This document shows positions 33,345 through 41,562 of a stretch of DNA of 64,000 bases, one piece after another (position 1 is the first letter of the stretch; every line of letters starts with the position of its first letter). This DNA comes from Levilactobacillus lanxiensis. GTDB lineage: Bacteria; Bacillota; Bacilli; Lactobacillales; Lactobacillaceae. The stretch is taken from contig NZ_BOLN01000001.1 in assembly GCF_016861655.1 (NCBI RefSeq), positions 62,001-126,000 of the forward strand, given 5' to 3'. The translations under genes and the position numbers were made by a program. Under the pieces are notes generated by a model. The model had not been told where the DNA came from. It saw nothing but the letters and a program-made list of their open reading frames with translations, and did not search any database.

Positions 33345-34169
33345 TTAATGATGTTGATTCAAATAGGTAACCGTGTCTCTGCCCAACCGATTCATGGCGT
33401 GATACTGCTGATACTGATTGCCCTGTTGCGCCATCACCACGACCGTGTAGGTGCCGTGAGACGTCTTAAAGAGGCTCGCATCGTTCTGGACGCCCTTGGC
33501 TGGGAACTCGCCCGTCTTGTTGTACACGGCGGCGTGCGTCACCAACTTGGGGAGCTTGCTATGATTCTTGCAATGATGTAACAGGTTCATCATTTGCTTG
33601 TCCCGGGTTTTCCCTAACAACTTATGTTGCGAGACTAACGTTAAGAACCTGGTCAAATCATGCACCGATGTGTAATTATCATGTCCACGACTGATGGCCC
33701 GCGTATCCATCATATACCGCTTTAGATGCGTGTGCTTAAAGCCATACTGCTTGGCGGTCTTGTTTACCAATTTGAACCCACCTAGCCGATGAATCAAGGC
33801 ATTGGTGGCCGTGTTATCGGAATTATAAATCATCCGTTTCAAATTAGTCTTCACCGTCTTGGTCAATTTCAAATGGTGATCCTGGGCCCGTTTGAAAATC
33901 GTCAGCATCACGTAGACCTTAATGGTACTGGCCGACCGCTGCGCCTGGACCTGGTGATTGCCCGTGGTCACGCTTAGCGGCCGCTGACCCAAGCGCGTGA
34001 CCTGGACCGACCATCGGCCATGAACCGGTGCCATGTCTCGTTTGATGACCTTCTTAATGGCCGCCTTTTCGTGTGAGACCGTCGTTGCCTGGGCTGTTAC
34101 CGTGGACCCCAACAACCCTAACGCTAGGGCACCCACAATGCTGAATCTAAGCCATCTTTTTCCTGTCAT
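33345..34169 (-). CDS. Exported serine hydrolase, class A beta-lactamase fold
   Basis: 274 residues. Signal peptide to about residue 29 (VTAQATT). The three penicilloyl-enzyme motifs are present: S81-T-I-K84 (nucleophile Ser and Lys), S117-D-N119 and K218-T-G220. There is no clear omega-loop ExxLN, so strong beta-lactamase activity is unlikely; a cell-wall peptidase or esterase role is as plausible. Very basic. Monocistronic with its own terminator. Confidence 0.85.
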   Translation of the reverse strand: MTGKRWLRFSIVGALALGLLGSTVTAQATTVSHEKAAIKKVIKRDMAPVHGRWSVQVTRLGQRPLSVTTGNHQVQAQRSASTIKVYVMLTIFKRAQDHHLKLTKTVKTNLKRMIYNSDNTATNALIHRLGGFKLVNKTAKQYGFKHTHLKRYMMDTRAISRGHDNYTSVHDLTRFLTLVSQHKLLGKTRDKQMMNLLHHCKNHSKLPKLVTHAAVYNKTGEFPAKGVQNDASLFKTSHGTYTVVVMAQQGNQYQQYHAMNRLGRDTVTYLNQHH

Positions 34170-34223
34170 CCTTATTCATTCCTCCAAGGCCGGCCCGCCA
34201 AATTTCGTGTGAGTCCGCGCGAT

Positions 34224-35489
34224 TTATTTGCCATATTCCGTGGCGATAACTTTATTGTCACCCGTCGTGTTGTCGGTCAATTCACCTTTCGAATTGATGC
34301 CGTACCACCCCACGGTTGGGTCCACAATATCCGTGACTCCTTGTTTCTTCATGTTCTCCGTGCTGTGATTTTCCTTGACCCGAATCGTCAACGTGCCATC
34401 ATCATTCGTTGTTTGCGTGAAGAACATGTCCTGAATGGTGATGTGCTTGCCCGCATAGTCCTGCTTCAAGTGTAACCAGACCCACTGGTTGACCTGATCC
34501 GTCGTTAAGTTATGCGTGTCCACCGCACTGGTCGCGGCCGAACTACTGCTAGTGCTGGTCGTGGCGGAACTCTCACTAGAACTTGCCGTCCTGACATCTC
34601 CCTTTTGGGCAGCCGCAGCGCCATATGGCCGGTCGGCCTTGGCCTGCGTGGCCGTCAGCTGGGTCATCGCTGGGATATTACCAAACACCCCGATTAACTT
34701 CAGCCGGTCGTTTGTCAGCTGCACGCGATAAATGTTTAAGGCCGTTTTGTTGCCAATACCATACGATTTCACCCAATAATTGTTATGCGCCAGCTTCTTA
34801 TAGGACACATCTTGATTAACGCCCCAACCGGAACCGCCAGAAACTAATTCCTTATGCTGATTATAGGTATCATTGTGGCCATCTAAACTGTCCGCATTCA
34901 CGTAGAAGGTCGTCCGCATAAACGCGTCACTCGACGATTCATAGGCCCCCGCTGGGTCAACGAGGCCACCCGGGTGATAGCGTTTGGCGGCATACAGATC
35001 CGTTTGCCAGGTGCCCTTTAATTCTGCGGGGACTCCCGCCGTCCATCCCTTACCGTTATCACCCACGATAAAATTACGGTTGAACTTTGGTGATGTACTC
35101 TTCAGATTATAGGCCTGCTTGGCGTCATCCCCCCAACTAAAGGTGACCGTGGCCGTCTGCTTCTTTGGCAGCTTAACCGTTAACTTTTTAAGGCCGTCCT
35201 GTGACTTGACGCCGGTGATGATACCTTTGATCACGGTGCGTTTGTTAGTCGTCAGCGCCCACTGCCAATGGTTCTGGTGATACGTGAATCGTGAGTAAGT
35301 CACCTGCTGATTAGTTCGGGTTCCCGTATCCTCCGCCGAACTCTTTCGCACTGGCTGCAGCAACGTCGTCAGTTTTGATGGTTGTGGCTGATCGGCTAGT
35401 TTCTGTTGCGTGGTAGATTTCGCACGGCAACCGCTTACAAGTACAACCGCCACTAAGGCGAGGCCGAGTAACTTCGCTTTCGTTTGCAT
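34224..35489 (-). CDS. Lipoprotein, Lreu_0056-like
   Basis: 421 residues. Signal peptide with lipobox LVSGC (Cys 20) in VVLVSGCRAK. Mature part about 20-300 of mixed sequence, then a Ser/Thr/Ala-rich linker (ASSSESSATTSTSSSSAATS) and a C-terminal domain opening NLTTDQVNQWVWLHLKQDY. This layout recalls the Lreu_0056 family of lactobacilli (from memory). The start ATG at 35487-35489 follows GGGGAG; the longer ORF start is rejected because it would bury the signal peptide. Confidence 0.75.
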   Translation of the reverse strand: MQTKAKLLGLALVAVVLVSGCRAKSTTQQKLADQPQPSKLTTLLQPVRKSSAEDTGTRTNQQVTYSRFTYHQNHWQWALTTNKRTVIKGIITGVKSQDGLKKLTVKLPKKQTATVTFSWGDDAKQAYNLKSTSPKFNRNFIVGDNGKGWTAGVPAELKGTWQTDLYAAKRYHPGGLVDPAGAYESSSDAFMRTTFYVNADSLDGHNDTYNQHKELVSGGSGWGVNQDVSYKKLAHNNYWVKSYGIGNKTALNIYRVQLTNDRLKLIGVFGNIPAMTQLTATQAKADRPYGAAAAQKGDVRTASSSESSATTSTSSSSAATSAVDTHNLTTDQVNQWVWLHLKQDYAGKHITIQDMFFTQTTNDDGTLTIRVKENHSTENMKKQGVTDIVDPTVGWYGINSKGELTDNTTGDNKVIATEYGK

Positions 35490-35587
35490 GATTAGCTCCC
35501 CTATCTTTTCGTCCGTTTGCCAAACAGTGCCGACACTCGTCGTCCAAGTCTCAGCACTATCGTTGTTCCCTATCACTTCTGTATGTA

Positions 35588-35842
35588 CTAGTTCTTGCTC
35601 TCGCTGATGACCCGCTTGACCCACCGCTGTGAATAACCATACTTATCGGCGAGTTGTTTCTCCGACATCTGCGGATACTTTTCTTGGATAGCCGCAACTG
35701 TCCCATTCCGGTCGTACAGCTTCATTGGCAGGTTCAACTGAGTCCCACGAAATTCCTGGTAAAATTTGAGCATTTCGTCGGTTCCCAGCAGTTCATCGAG
35801 CTTTTTATAAACGCCTTGCAGCGCATCTGTATCAATATCCAT
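35588..35842 (-). CDS. Mor-family small transcription regulator
   Basis: 84 residues: VYKKLDELLGTDEMLKFYQEFRGTQLNLPMKLYDRNG then a helix-turn-helix MSEKQLADKYGYSQRWVKRVI. This is the layout of the Mor/C family (named from the Mu middle-operon activator) widespread in Firmicutes. Tandem paralogue of the next gene with 134 bases between them. The start at the internal Met follows GGGAAGG; the N-terminal extension in the open frame has no family match. Confidence 0.75.
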   Translation of the reverse strand: MDIDTDALQGVYKKLDELLGTDEMLKFYQEFRGTQLNLPMKLYDRNGTVAAIQEKYPQMSEKQLADKYGYSQRWVKRVISESKN

Positions 35843-35976
35843 AGTTTTTTCAAGCCTTCCCAGTTGTTTAAAGATTCTTAAACAAAGGTTAGCAAATTTT
35901 TGTGGCAGATAGTAATAGCTTCGACACCTATAATAGCATACACAGTTATTTGCTGGATTGATTGTATAGTTGCACG

Positions 35977-36240
35977 TCAAATACCGTCGTTTTTATTTTC
36001 GTGTTGGAGGTATTTGCGCACGGTGCGCTCAGCTAACTGGTACTGGGCACTCAACTCATGCACCGAAGCGCCAGCTGAATAGTCCCCCTGAATGCGCTCC
36101 TGCAAGGCCTCGCGCCGCATCAACCGCATTGGGAAGTTGACCGTGCTTCCCCGAAAATCCTTAAAGACTTTAAGCGTATTCTCCTCACCAATTAATTCTG
36201 CCAAGTCTTGGTAAATCGCCTGCCAATCATCTTTTGCCAT
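35977..36240 (-). CDS. Mor-family small transcription regulator
   Basis: 87 residues: AIYQDLAELIGEENTLKVFKDFRGSTVNFPMRLMRREAL followed by SVHELSAQYQLAERTVRKYLQHENK. Same fold and order as 35588-35842 (shared L(L/I)G..., FRG, (L/F)PM(K/R)L, helix-turn-helix), so the pair arose by duplication. A strong GGGAGG site lies 9 bases before the ATG. No prophage genes are near. The targets are unknown; the secreted-protein genes on either side are candidates by position only. Confidence 0.8.
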   Translation of the reverse strand: MAKDDWQAIYQDLAELIGEENTLKVFKDFRGSTVNFPMRLMRREALQERIQGDYSAGASVHELSAQYQLAERTVRKYLQHENKNDGI

Positions 36241-36346
36241 GTCGTCCAGCCTCCCTTCTCCTAAAATTTTTGCTTACCTACAGTCTAAACTATTCTGGGG
36301 CTTGGGTGTCCACTTATTTTCGCAAGGCGCGTACTTTTTGTGAAAT

Positions 36347-36384
36347 AAAAAGAATCCGTCACTTATTGGCGAATTCTCTTTATG
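36347..36384 (-). terminator. Terminator of the paired secreted-protein operon
   Basis: AGAATTCGCC / GACGGATTCTTTTT with an AATAAGT loop, on the minus strand. Confidence 0.55.
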
Positions 36385-36391
36385 AAATAAC

Positions 36392-36874
36392 TTAGAACGC
36401 TAAATGCTTTTGAATCGACAGTGGGGCAAAATACTGGTGTTTCGTTTTGAAGTGCGTAAAGACCATCGGCTTCAAGCTGGGATCCTGTTGGGGTGAGGCA
36501 ATCACAGTCCGCTTCTTGCCACGAATCTTCATAGTCATGGTAAAGTAACTACCTGTGTCGCCGGGATGCGTTTTACTATTGAAATTGTACATGCTACGCT
36601 TACCCTTTTGCATCGTCTTAGTAATCGTCAAGCTCGGCAATTTGTATAGCTTACCAAAGCCCCAGCTGACCTGATGCTTCTTGATAACCATTTTGTACAT
36701 GCCATCCTTCTTGCCCATGTAGTGGTACCAGGTTCCCCGCATCTTTTTGGGCGTCACCTTTACCGTCCGATACTTAGTGGCTGCTTGCACAGTGGTGGTG
36801 CCTGCATTAAGGGCACTGCCACCAACCAGCGTTGCCAATACAATAACAAAACTAATTACAAATTTCTTCATCAT
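36392..36874 (-). CDS. Small secreted protein, RGTW family
   Basis: 160 residues. Signal peptide about 1-32 (GGSALNAGTTTVQAATK), then VTPKKMRGTWYHYMGKKDGMYKMVIKKHQVSW. Second gene of a two-gene unit: only 11 bases separate it from its paralogue upstream, and its GGAAGG site overlaps that gene's end. Function unknown. Confidence 0.8.
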   Translation of the reverse strand: MMKKFVISFVIVLATLVGGSALNAGTTTVQAATKYRTVKVTPKKMRGTWYHYMGKKDGMYKMVIKKHQVSWGFGKLYKLPSLTITKTMQKGKRSMYNFNSKTHPGDTGSYFTMTMKIRGKKRTVIASPQQDPSLKPMVFTHFKTKHQYFAPLSIQKHLAF

Positions 36875-36885
36875 TAACGACCTTC

Positions 36886-37377
36886 CTACTGAGTAATTGG
36901 ATCAGGGCGCTTGTTCAATACTTTCTGAGAAACAGTATAAGTTCGCTTAGGCTTAGTCTTCGTAAAAACGTCTGGATTTATACCAGAGCCTTGAGGAAGT
37001 TCAACTAAGACGTGCCGCTTCTTCCCGTTAATCTTCTTTGTATAATTAAAAAGAACTGTTCCACCACTTGGGGTCGTCTTACTATCAAATCCATACAAAG
37101 CAAGTTTCCCTTTTTGATAATCCTTCGTCACATCTAACTTTTTGATTAAAGAATTCTGATCGTCATATTTGTATCTGAACGAATGCTTCTTAATGACAAT
37201 CTTAAACATACCGCGCTTAGCATCCTTATGGTACCAAGTTCCACGCATCTTTTTAGGAGTAGCTTTCAAGTGCGTAAATTTGGTTTTAGCTGCCTGCGCC
37301 GTCGTCCCCGACATCACCGCACTGCCGCCAACAACTGCGGCCAAAACGATCATCAAGCTGATCAACAATTTCTTCAT
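36886..37377 (-). CDS. Small secreted protein, RGTW family
   Basis: 163 residues. Signal peptide MKKLLISLMIVLAAVVGGSAVMSGTTAQAA, then ATPKKMRGTWYHKDAKRGMFKIVIKKHSF. It aligns through most of its length with 36392-36874 (signal peptide, KKMRGTWYH, IKKH, DSKT.P..G), so it is a tandem duplication. The ATG at 37375-37377 follows GGAG by 9 bases; an upstream in-frame extension is rejected. Confidence 0.8.
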   Translation of the reverse strand: MKKLLISLMIVLAAVVGGSAVMSGTTAQAAKTKFTHLKATPKKMRGTWYHKDAKRGMFKIVIKKHSFRYKYDDQNSLIKKLDVTKDYQKGKLALYGFDSKTTPSGGTVLFNYTKKINGKKRHVLVELPQGSGINPDVFTKTKPKRTYTVSQKVLNKRPDPITQ

Positions 37378-37493
37378 GCCCAACATCTCCCATTTATTAT
37401 GTACGTTGGTAATTTCACCAACAATTGGTTCAACCACCACCCCATAAGGATACACCTGGAACCGCAAAAAACGTAGTCTCAATTTCCCCACTA

Positions 37494-37530
37494 AAAATGG
37501 CGCTCAGTCCCATCGGACCGGCGCCATTTT
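37494..37530. terminator. Terminator of the secreted paralogue at 37540
   Basis: AAAAATGGCGC / GCGCCATTTT with an inner TCC/GGA pair. Confidence 0.7.
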
Positions 37531-37539
37531 GGCTAATCA

Positions 37540-38628
37540 TTACCAATTTAAAGAATTACTGGTTAATATTTCTGGGTTGTGGTTACTCATCAGGTAGGCC
37601 TGGCCGTCATCCCCAAAGGTCAGCCCCTCGAACTCCCGGGTCGAGTCAAAGCCCGTCCAGGTCACGTCATCGCTGGTCAACTGGCCCAGCTTGGAAACCG
37701 GCAAACTGGCGATTGAATCGTCAGCCACCAGATATAACCGGTCGTTGTGCGGGTTGTACGCCATGCTTTGCACGCAGGTGCCCGGACCATGTTCCAGAAT
37801 CTGCTTGGTCAATTGGAAATGTACGCGATTATTTTGAATCGTTCCCTGATAAAGATAAACGTTCACGGGGTCGGGGCGCGTCCAGAAGTAGGCGTGGCCG
37901 GCCTGGTCAAAGGCCAAGACGTGACCACCAGGAACGTTGAGTGTCTTTGACTTTAGCCGAAACTGAATCTTGTGGACCGGTGCCAACGTGCTGGCACTGA
38001 TCTGTTGGAGTACGCCGTACTTACTGAGATTGACCCGCGGTGCCGACTCCTTGTCGCACCACATGTAAAACTTCTGCGTGGCCCAGTCGTAGGCCAGGGA
38101 TTGGCCGTGCCCGGTCGCAAATGCCGGGCCCACCTTAATGGCCGCCCGAATCTGCTGTTCCTGGGCGGAATGATTGGCAGCAGTCGTGTAGACCATTTGG
38201 ATCTGCCGCGGTGTCGCATTCAGTTGGGCCAAAGCGGACATATCAAACCGCACGATGCGGCCACGATTCTGCCAAGCCGTAGGACAGTAAACGACGTAGA
38301 GGTATTGCCCGACCACGGCGGAACTCTGCGGGTCGCCCCACGCCTGGTGTTGGTACCCCGGAATCGGCAACAGGTATTTCGTGGTAAAGGTGACCGCGCT
38401 GCCCTGATTGCTGGCAATCGTGTTCACCCCATGTGGATTGGTGGCATTGGCGTAGGCCGTGGGTACCGTGACGAAATGCACCTGCGCATCATCTAACGAC
38501 GTCAAATTTTTCGGTGTGGCCAGGGCCGCGACCGACTGCTTCACCAACGTGTCTGCTTGTGCGGGAACCGCCATCCCCATCAATCCCAAACTGAGGATTA
38601 ACGCCCCGAGTAAATGAATTCTTCGCAT
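37540..38628 (-). CDS. Large secreted protein, possible beta-propeller
   Basis: 362 residues with signal peptide 1-25 (AVPAQA). Repeated motifs of the type (L/Y)Y(V/L)xxxx..., for example YLYVVYCPTAW, KFYMWCDKES, HAYFWTRPD, RLYLVADDS, QAYLMSNHNPEI, spaced about 45-60 residues, suggest a propeller-like fold. Two conserved Cys (YCPTAW and WCDKE) may form a disulfide. Paralogue of the next gene; the two form a likely operon (85 bases apart). Family name not recognised. Confidence 0.75.
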   Translation of the reverse strand: MRRIHLLGALILSLGLMGMAVPAQADTLVKQSVAALATPKNLTSLDDAQVHFVTVPTAYANATNPHGVNTIASNQGSAVTFTTKYLLPIPGYQHQAWGDPQSSAVVGQYLYVVYCPTAWQNRGRIVRFDMSALAQLNATPRQIQMVYTTAANHSAQEQQIRAAIKVGPAFATGHGQSLAYDWATQKFYMWCDKESAPRVNLSKYGVLQQISASTLAPVHKIQFRLKSKTLNVPGGHVLAFDQAGHAYFWTRPDPVNVYLYQGTIQNNRVHFQLTKQILEHGPGTCVQSMAYNPHNDRLYLVADDSIASLPVSKLGQLTSDDVTWTGFDSTREFEGLTFGDDGQAYLMSNHNPEILTSNSLNW

Positions 38629-38713
38629 AATCCCTCACCCCTCAATGTTTTCAGCCAGTATACTGCACCGACCGCCAACTAGCGGAGATAAGGATTTTTT
38701 CAACTTGCTAAAC

Positions 38714-39802
38714 TTACCAACTGACCCGGTTGCCCCGCAGAATTTCCGGATTGTGATTGGTCAACAGGTAGGCGTGACCGCCCTTGGTAAACGTCAGGCC
38801 TTCAAATTCCCGTTTGGATGAGAACTTGGTCCAGCGCACGTTATTCTTGGTCAGATGACCCTTGCCGGAGAGCTTGCTGACGGGCACGCTAGCGATTGAA
38901 TCGTCGGCCACCAGGTAGACCCGGTTGGTGTGTGGATTGTACCCCATACTCTGCACGTGGGTCCCCGGACCATGTTTCAAAATCTGCCGCGTCAGTCGGA
39001 ATTTCACGTGATGCTTCGAGATACTCCCCTGATAAATGTAGGCCTGATGCGTCGTTGGTCGACTCCAGAAGTAGGCCCGGCCCTTCTTATCAAACGTTAA
39101 CACGTGGCCACCCGGCACCGCAAACCGCTTGTGCTTCAGGCGGAACCGAATTTGATACCGCGGCGTCAAGGTGTTGGCCTTGATCTGTTTGATGTACCCG
39201 TACTGATTGACGGGTGTGGCCGCCGACTTCTCCTTGTCACACCACATATAAAGATGATGATTTTTCCAGTTATACGCTAACGACTGACCATGTCCCGTTT
39301 CAAAGGGCTTCCCAACCTTGACAGCCGCATGACTGGCAAGTTGCGCCTTGGCATTGCTGGTGTAGGCCGTCTGTAATTGTTGCGGCGTCAGGCCTAATTT
39401 ATTCAGCTTCTTCATATCGTAACGCACGATGCGCCCACGATTGTGCCAAGCCGTGGGACAGTACAAAACGTAGAGATAACGGCCGTTGGTGGTCAGACCC
39501 TGCGGATTGCCCCAGGCCTGATTGTGGTAACCGGGTAGCGGCAACAAATATTTCGTTTTAAAAGTGATTGCCGTCCCCCGACTCCGTTTGATAGTGTTGA
39601 TGCCATGCGTATTCTTGGCGTGCTGATAATTTTTGGGTGCTTTAACGTAGTGCACGCGAGAATTGTTCACGTGCCGCATCCGCCCCACGCTTAAAGCGGA
39701 TGACTTCTGGTGATACGTCCCGTAGGCCTGTGCGGTCGTACTGCCGCCCAGCCCCAAGCTGACGGCCACCAATACCGTTAAACCCCAATGTAGCTTCTTC
39801 AT
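38714..39802 (-). CDS. Large secreted protein, paralogue of 37540-38628
   Basis: 362 residues with signal peptide to about 28 (TTAQA). It shares with its neighbour HGINTI, KYLLP(L/I)PGY, QAWG(N/D)PQ, YCPTAW.NRGRIVR(Y/F)DM, TGHGQSLAY, MWCDKE, VPGGHVL, HGPGT.VQSM.YNPH, VADDSIAS.PVSKL, REFEGLTF and NHNPEIL. It is more basic and Lys/His-rich than its partner. The ATG at 39800-39802 follows GAGGGG by 9 bases. Function unknown. Confidence 0.78.
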   Translation of the reverse strand: MKKLHWGLTVLVAVSLGLGGSTTAQAYGTYHQKSSALSVGRMRHVNNSRVHYVKAPKNYQHAKNTHGINTIKRSRGTAITFKTKYLLPLPGYHNQAWGNPQGLTTNGRYLYVLYCPTAWHNRGRIVRYDMKKLNKLGLTPQQLQTAYTSNAKAQLASHAAVKVGKPFETGHGQSLAYNWKNHHLYMWCDKEKSAATPVNQYGYIKQIKANTLTPRYQIRFRLKHKRFAVPGGHVLTFDKKGRAYFWSRPTTHQAYIYQGSISKHHVKFRLTRQILKHGPGTHVQSMGYNPHTNRVYLVADDSIASVPVSKLSGKGHLTKNNVRWTKFSSKREFEGLTFTKGGHAYLLTNHNPEILRGNRVSW

Positions 39803-39971
39803 GATCAAATCCCCTCAACATTTTTTCGTTTTACAAACCTTCACACTGTTTGAATCCAAACTTTGTCCACTGAATAATTGCCTACCAAATCAGTTCATGC
39901 AAAACACCGCGACATGATTGCGAACAACTGCCAAATAATTAATATCTCATAATCTGTTTGGTTATCATTCA

Positions 39972-40166
39972 AGTCTTGTCGCAGGGCTGGTGAAAATGAG
40001 TTTAGCCGTGGGAGTTGCCTTAGTGGTGCTAACCACTTAGGCAACTGATATCTTTGAGACGCATCTTTTTGCGGCTCAAAGTAAGGTTGGCGACCGCTCT
40101 TTGGCGCCAACCGTTCGCCCACAGCGTTCCGACTCATTTTCACCAGCCCGGAGACACTGACAACGC
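39972..40166 (+). repeat. Structured element, class B
   Basis: Arms GGGCTGGTGAAAATGAG / CTCATTTTCACCAGCCC are perfect. P3 is AGTTGCCTTAGTGG/CCACTTAGGCAACT and P5 GGTTGGCG/CGCCAACC, both compensated against other copies. The right end faces luxS. Confidence 0.9.
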
Positions 40167-40281
40167 CAGTGTAACCAATCCCCAAAGCGTTCATTATATT
40201 AATTATATCGCAAGCATTCCTGGCAAACAAAGATTCTGCTAATGTGATGCATTCAACATTACTAACTGGCTAGGACAAACT

Positions 40282-40313
40282 AAAAGGAACCCGGCAGCCT
40301 GCCAGATTCCTTT
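40282..40313 (-). terminator. luxS terminator
   Basis: AAAGGAA...GGCA / TGCC...TTCCTTTT on the minus strand. Confidence 0.7.
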
Positions 40314-40334
40314 GGGGTTTGCGTTTAACTTAAT

Positions 40335-40808
40335 CTAGATGACTTCGCGCTTGAAAGGATCCTTAGAAATCCCTTTGTCCAGGATATCCTTGCTCCATTC
40401 CTTAGCGGAGAACAAACTGTGGTCGCGGTAGTTCCCACAGCTGTATTTGTCAGTGCCTTGGACGTCTTTCCATTCCGTATCAAAGGCAATCCGGTGCAGC
40501 GCAGCCTTTAAAGCCTTGGCAACTTCTTCAGTGGATTGTTCGCCCCAGGTGATCAAATGGAACCCGGTCCGGCAACCAAATGGTGAGCAATCAATGACGC
40601 CAGACATTTCATCACGCAGGTAACCCGCCAGTAAATGTTCAATCGTATGTAACCCGGCCGTTGGAATTGCGTTTTCGTTAGGTTGAACTAATCGTAAATC
40701 AAAGTTAGAAATGACGTCGCCCTTGGTCCCTGTTTCCCGAGTAATCAACCGAACGTAAGGTGCTTTAACAGCTGTGTGATCCAAAGTAAAACTTTCAACT
40801 TTTGCCAT
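40335..40808 (-). CDS. luxS: S-ribosylhomocysteine lyase LuxS
   Basis: 157 residues, normal length. It cleaves S-ribosylhomocysteine to homocysteine and the autoinducer-2 precursor DPD. The metal ligands H-T-I-E-H ([17 protein letters not shown]) and the conserved Cys (SCGNYRDHS) are visible, as is the catalytic Cys in [12 protein letters not shown]. Monocistronic. Upstream lies a deleted class A element; downstream a terminator and a class B element. Confidence 0.97.
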   Translation of the reverse strand: MAKVESFTLDHTAVKAPYVRLITRETGTKGDVISNFDLRLVQPNENAIPTAGLHTIEHLLAGYLRDEMSGVIDCSPFGCRTGFHLITWGEQSTEEVAKALKAALHRIAFDTEWKDVQGTDKYSCGNYRDHSLFSAKEWSKDILDKGISKDPFKREVI

Positions 40809-40875
40809 TATTTGCCAACTCCCTTTTCATTATATATGTTAATAACCAGTTTGGTGTGGGGTAGACTGCGTTGAT

Positions 40876-41013
40876 ACTTGCCTCCGGCATGGTGAAAATG
40901 GGCCGGAACACGGTGAAGTCCGTTCCCGACGGCAGATTCAAGGTGCCCTGGTCACTAACCGCAACCTAGTTGGCCATTTTCACCATACCTGCGGCTAACA
41001 GTGGCTTAACCCA
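40876..41013 (-). repeat. Structured element, class A, internally deleted
   Basis: Both terminal arms are intact (GGCATGGTGAAAATGGGCC / GGCCATTTTCACCATACC), but about 130 bases of the core are lost. The junction GCCCTGGTCACT joins ...GCCCTG to TGGTCACT... at a CTG microhomology. Confidence 0.8.
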
Positions 41014-41244
41014 CACGAAACTTGTTAACGATACTTCCTTTACTGTACACCAAAGTAACCGCTACCGGCCACTAATTTATTTTAGGGAATTATAACCATT
41101 TTTGTAAACGCTGGTCTGCCAGTAACTTGGCTACATTTAGATAGGATTCATTAGAACATAATTGTCCTACTTGCGAGTTAAACGACAGTCATCTAGTTCT
41201 GTAATACCTGCACAATCTGACAGCCACCACTCAATTTTTCCAGC
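41014..41244. other. AT-rich spacer between outward-facing elements
   Basis: About 230 bases without recognised signal or ORF, between a class A and a class B element. Confidence 0.4.
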
Positions 41245-41444
41245 GGGCTAAGTCTATGTGAGCCGCAGGGTGGGTGAAAATGGGGCCAGCCGTGGGAATT
41301 TCCTTAGCGGTTTTACCGCTTAGGAAATTGCTATCTTTGAGACGCGTTTCTCAGCGGCCCAAAGTAAGGCTGGAGACCGTCCTTTGGCTCCAGCCGTGCG
41401 CCCACAGCGTTCCGCTCCCATTTTCACCCACCCTGCGGCGCTGC
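41245..41444 (+). repeat. Structured element, class B
   Basis: Arms GGGTGGGTGAAAATGGG / CCCATTTTCACCCACCC are changed on both sides. P3 is AATTTCCTTAGCGG/CCGCTTAGGAAATT, also compensated. The right end faces the LCP gene start. Confidence 0.9.
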
Positions 41445-41562
41445 AAAAAAGACTAACCCGCCAGGTAAGATTTGGTTAAGAGACTACCTAATTAGGTAAA
41501 GGTCGCCGCCATTTGCCACGTAAATGACTATACTTGTCAGCGTATAAGGGGGAGGAGTCATC

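Noticed and set aside
35588-36240. Mor-like genes as evidence of a Mu-like prophage
   Set aside because: No transposase, head, tail or lysis genes anywhere in the window.
37425-38496. 171- and 174-codon frames opposite the secreted paralogue
   Set aside because: Antisense shadows in a GC-rich gene; they are Arg/Pro-rich, with no signal peptide or ribosome site.
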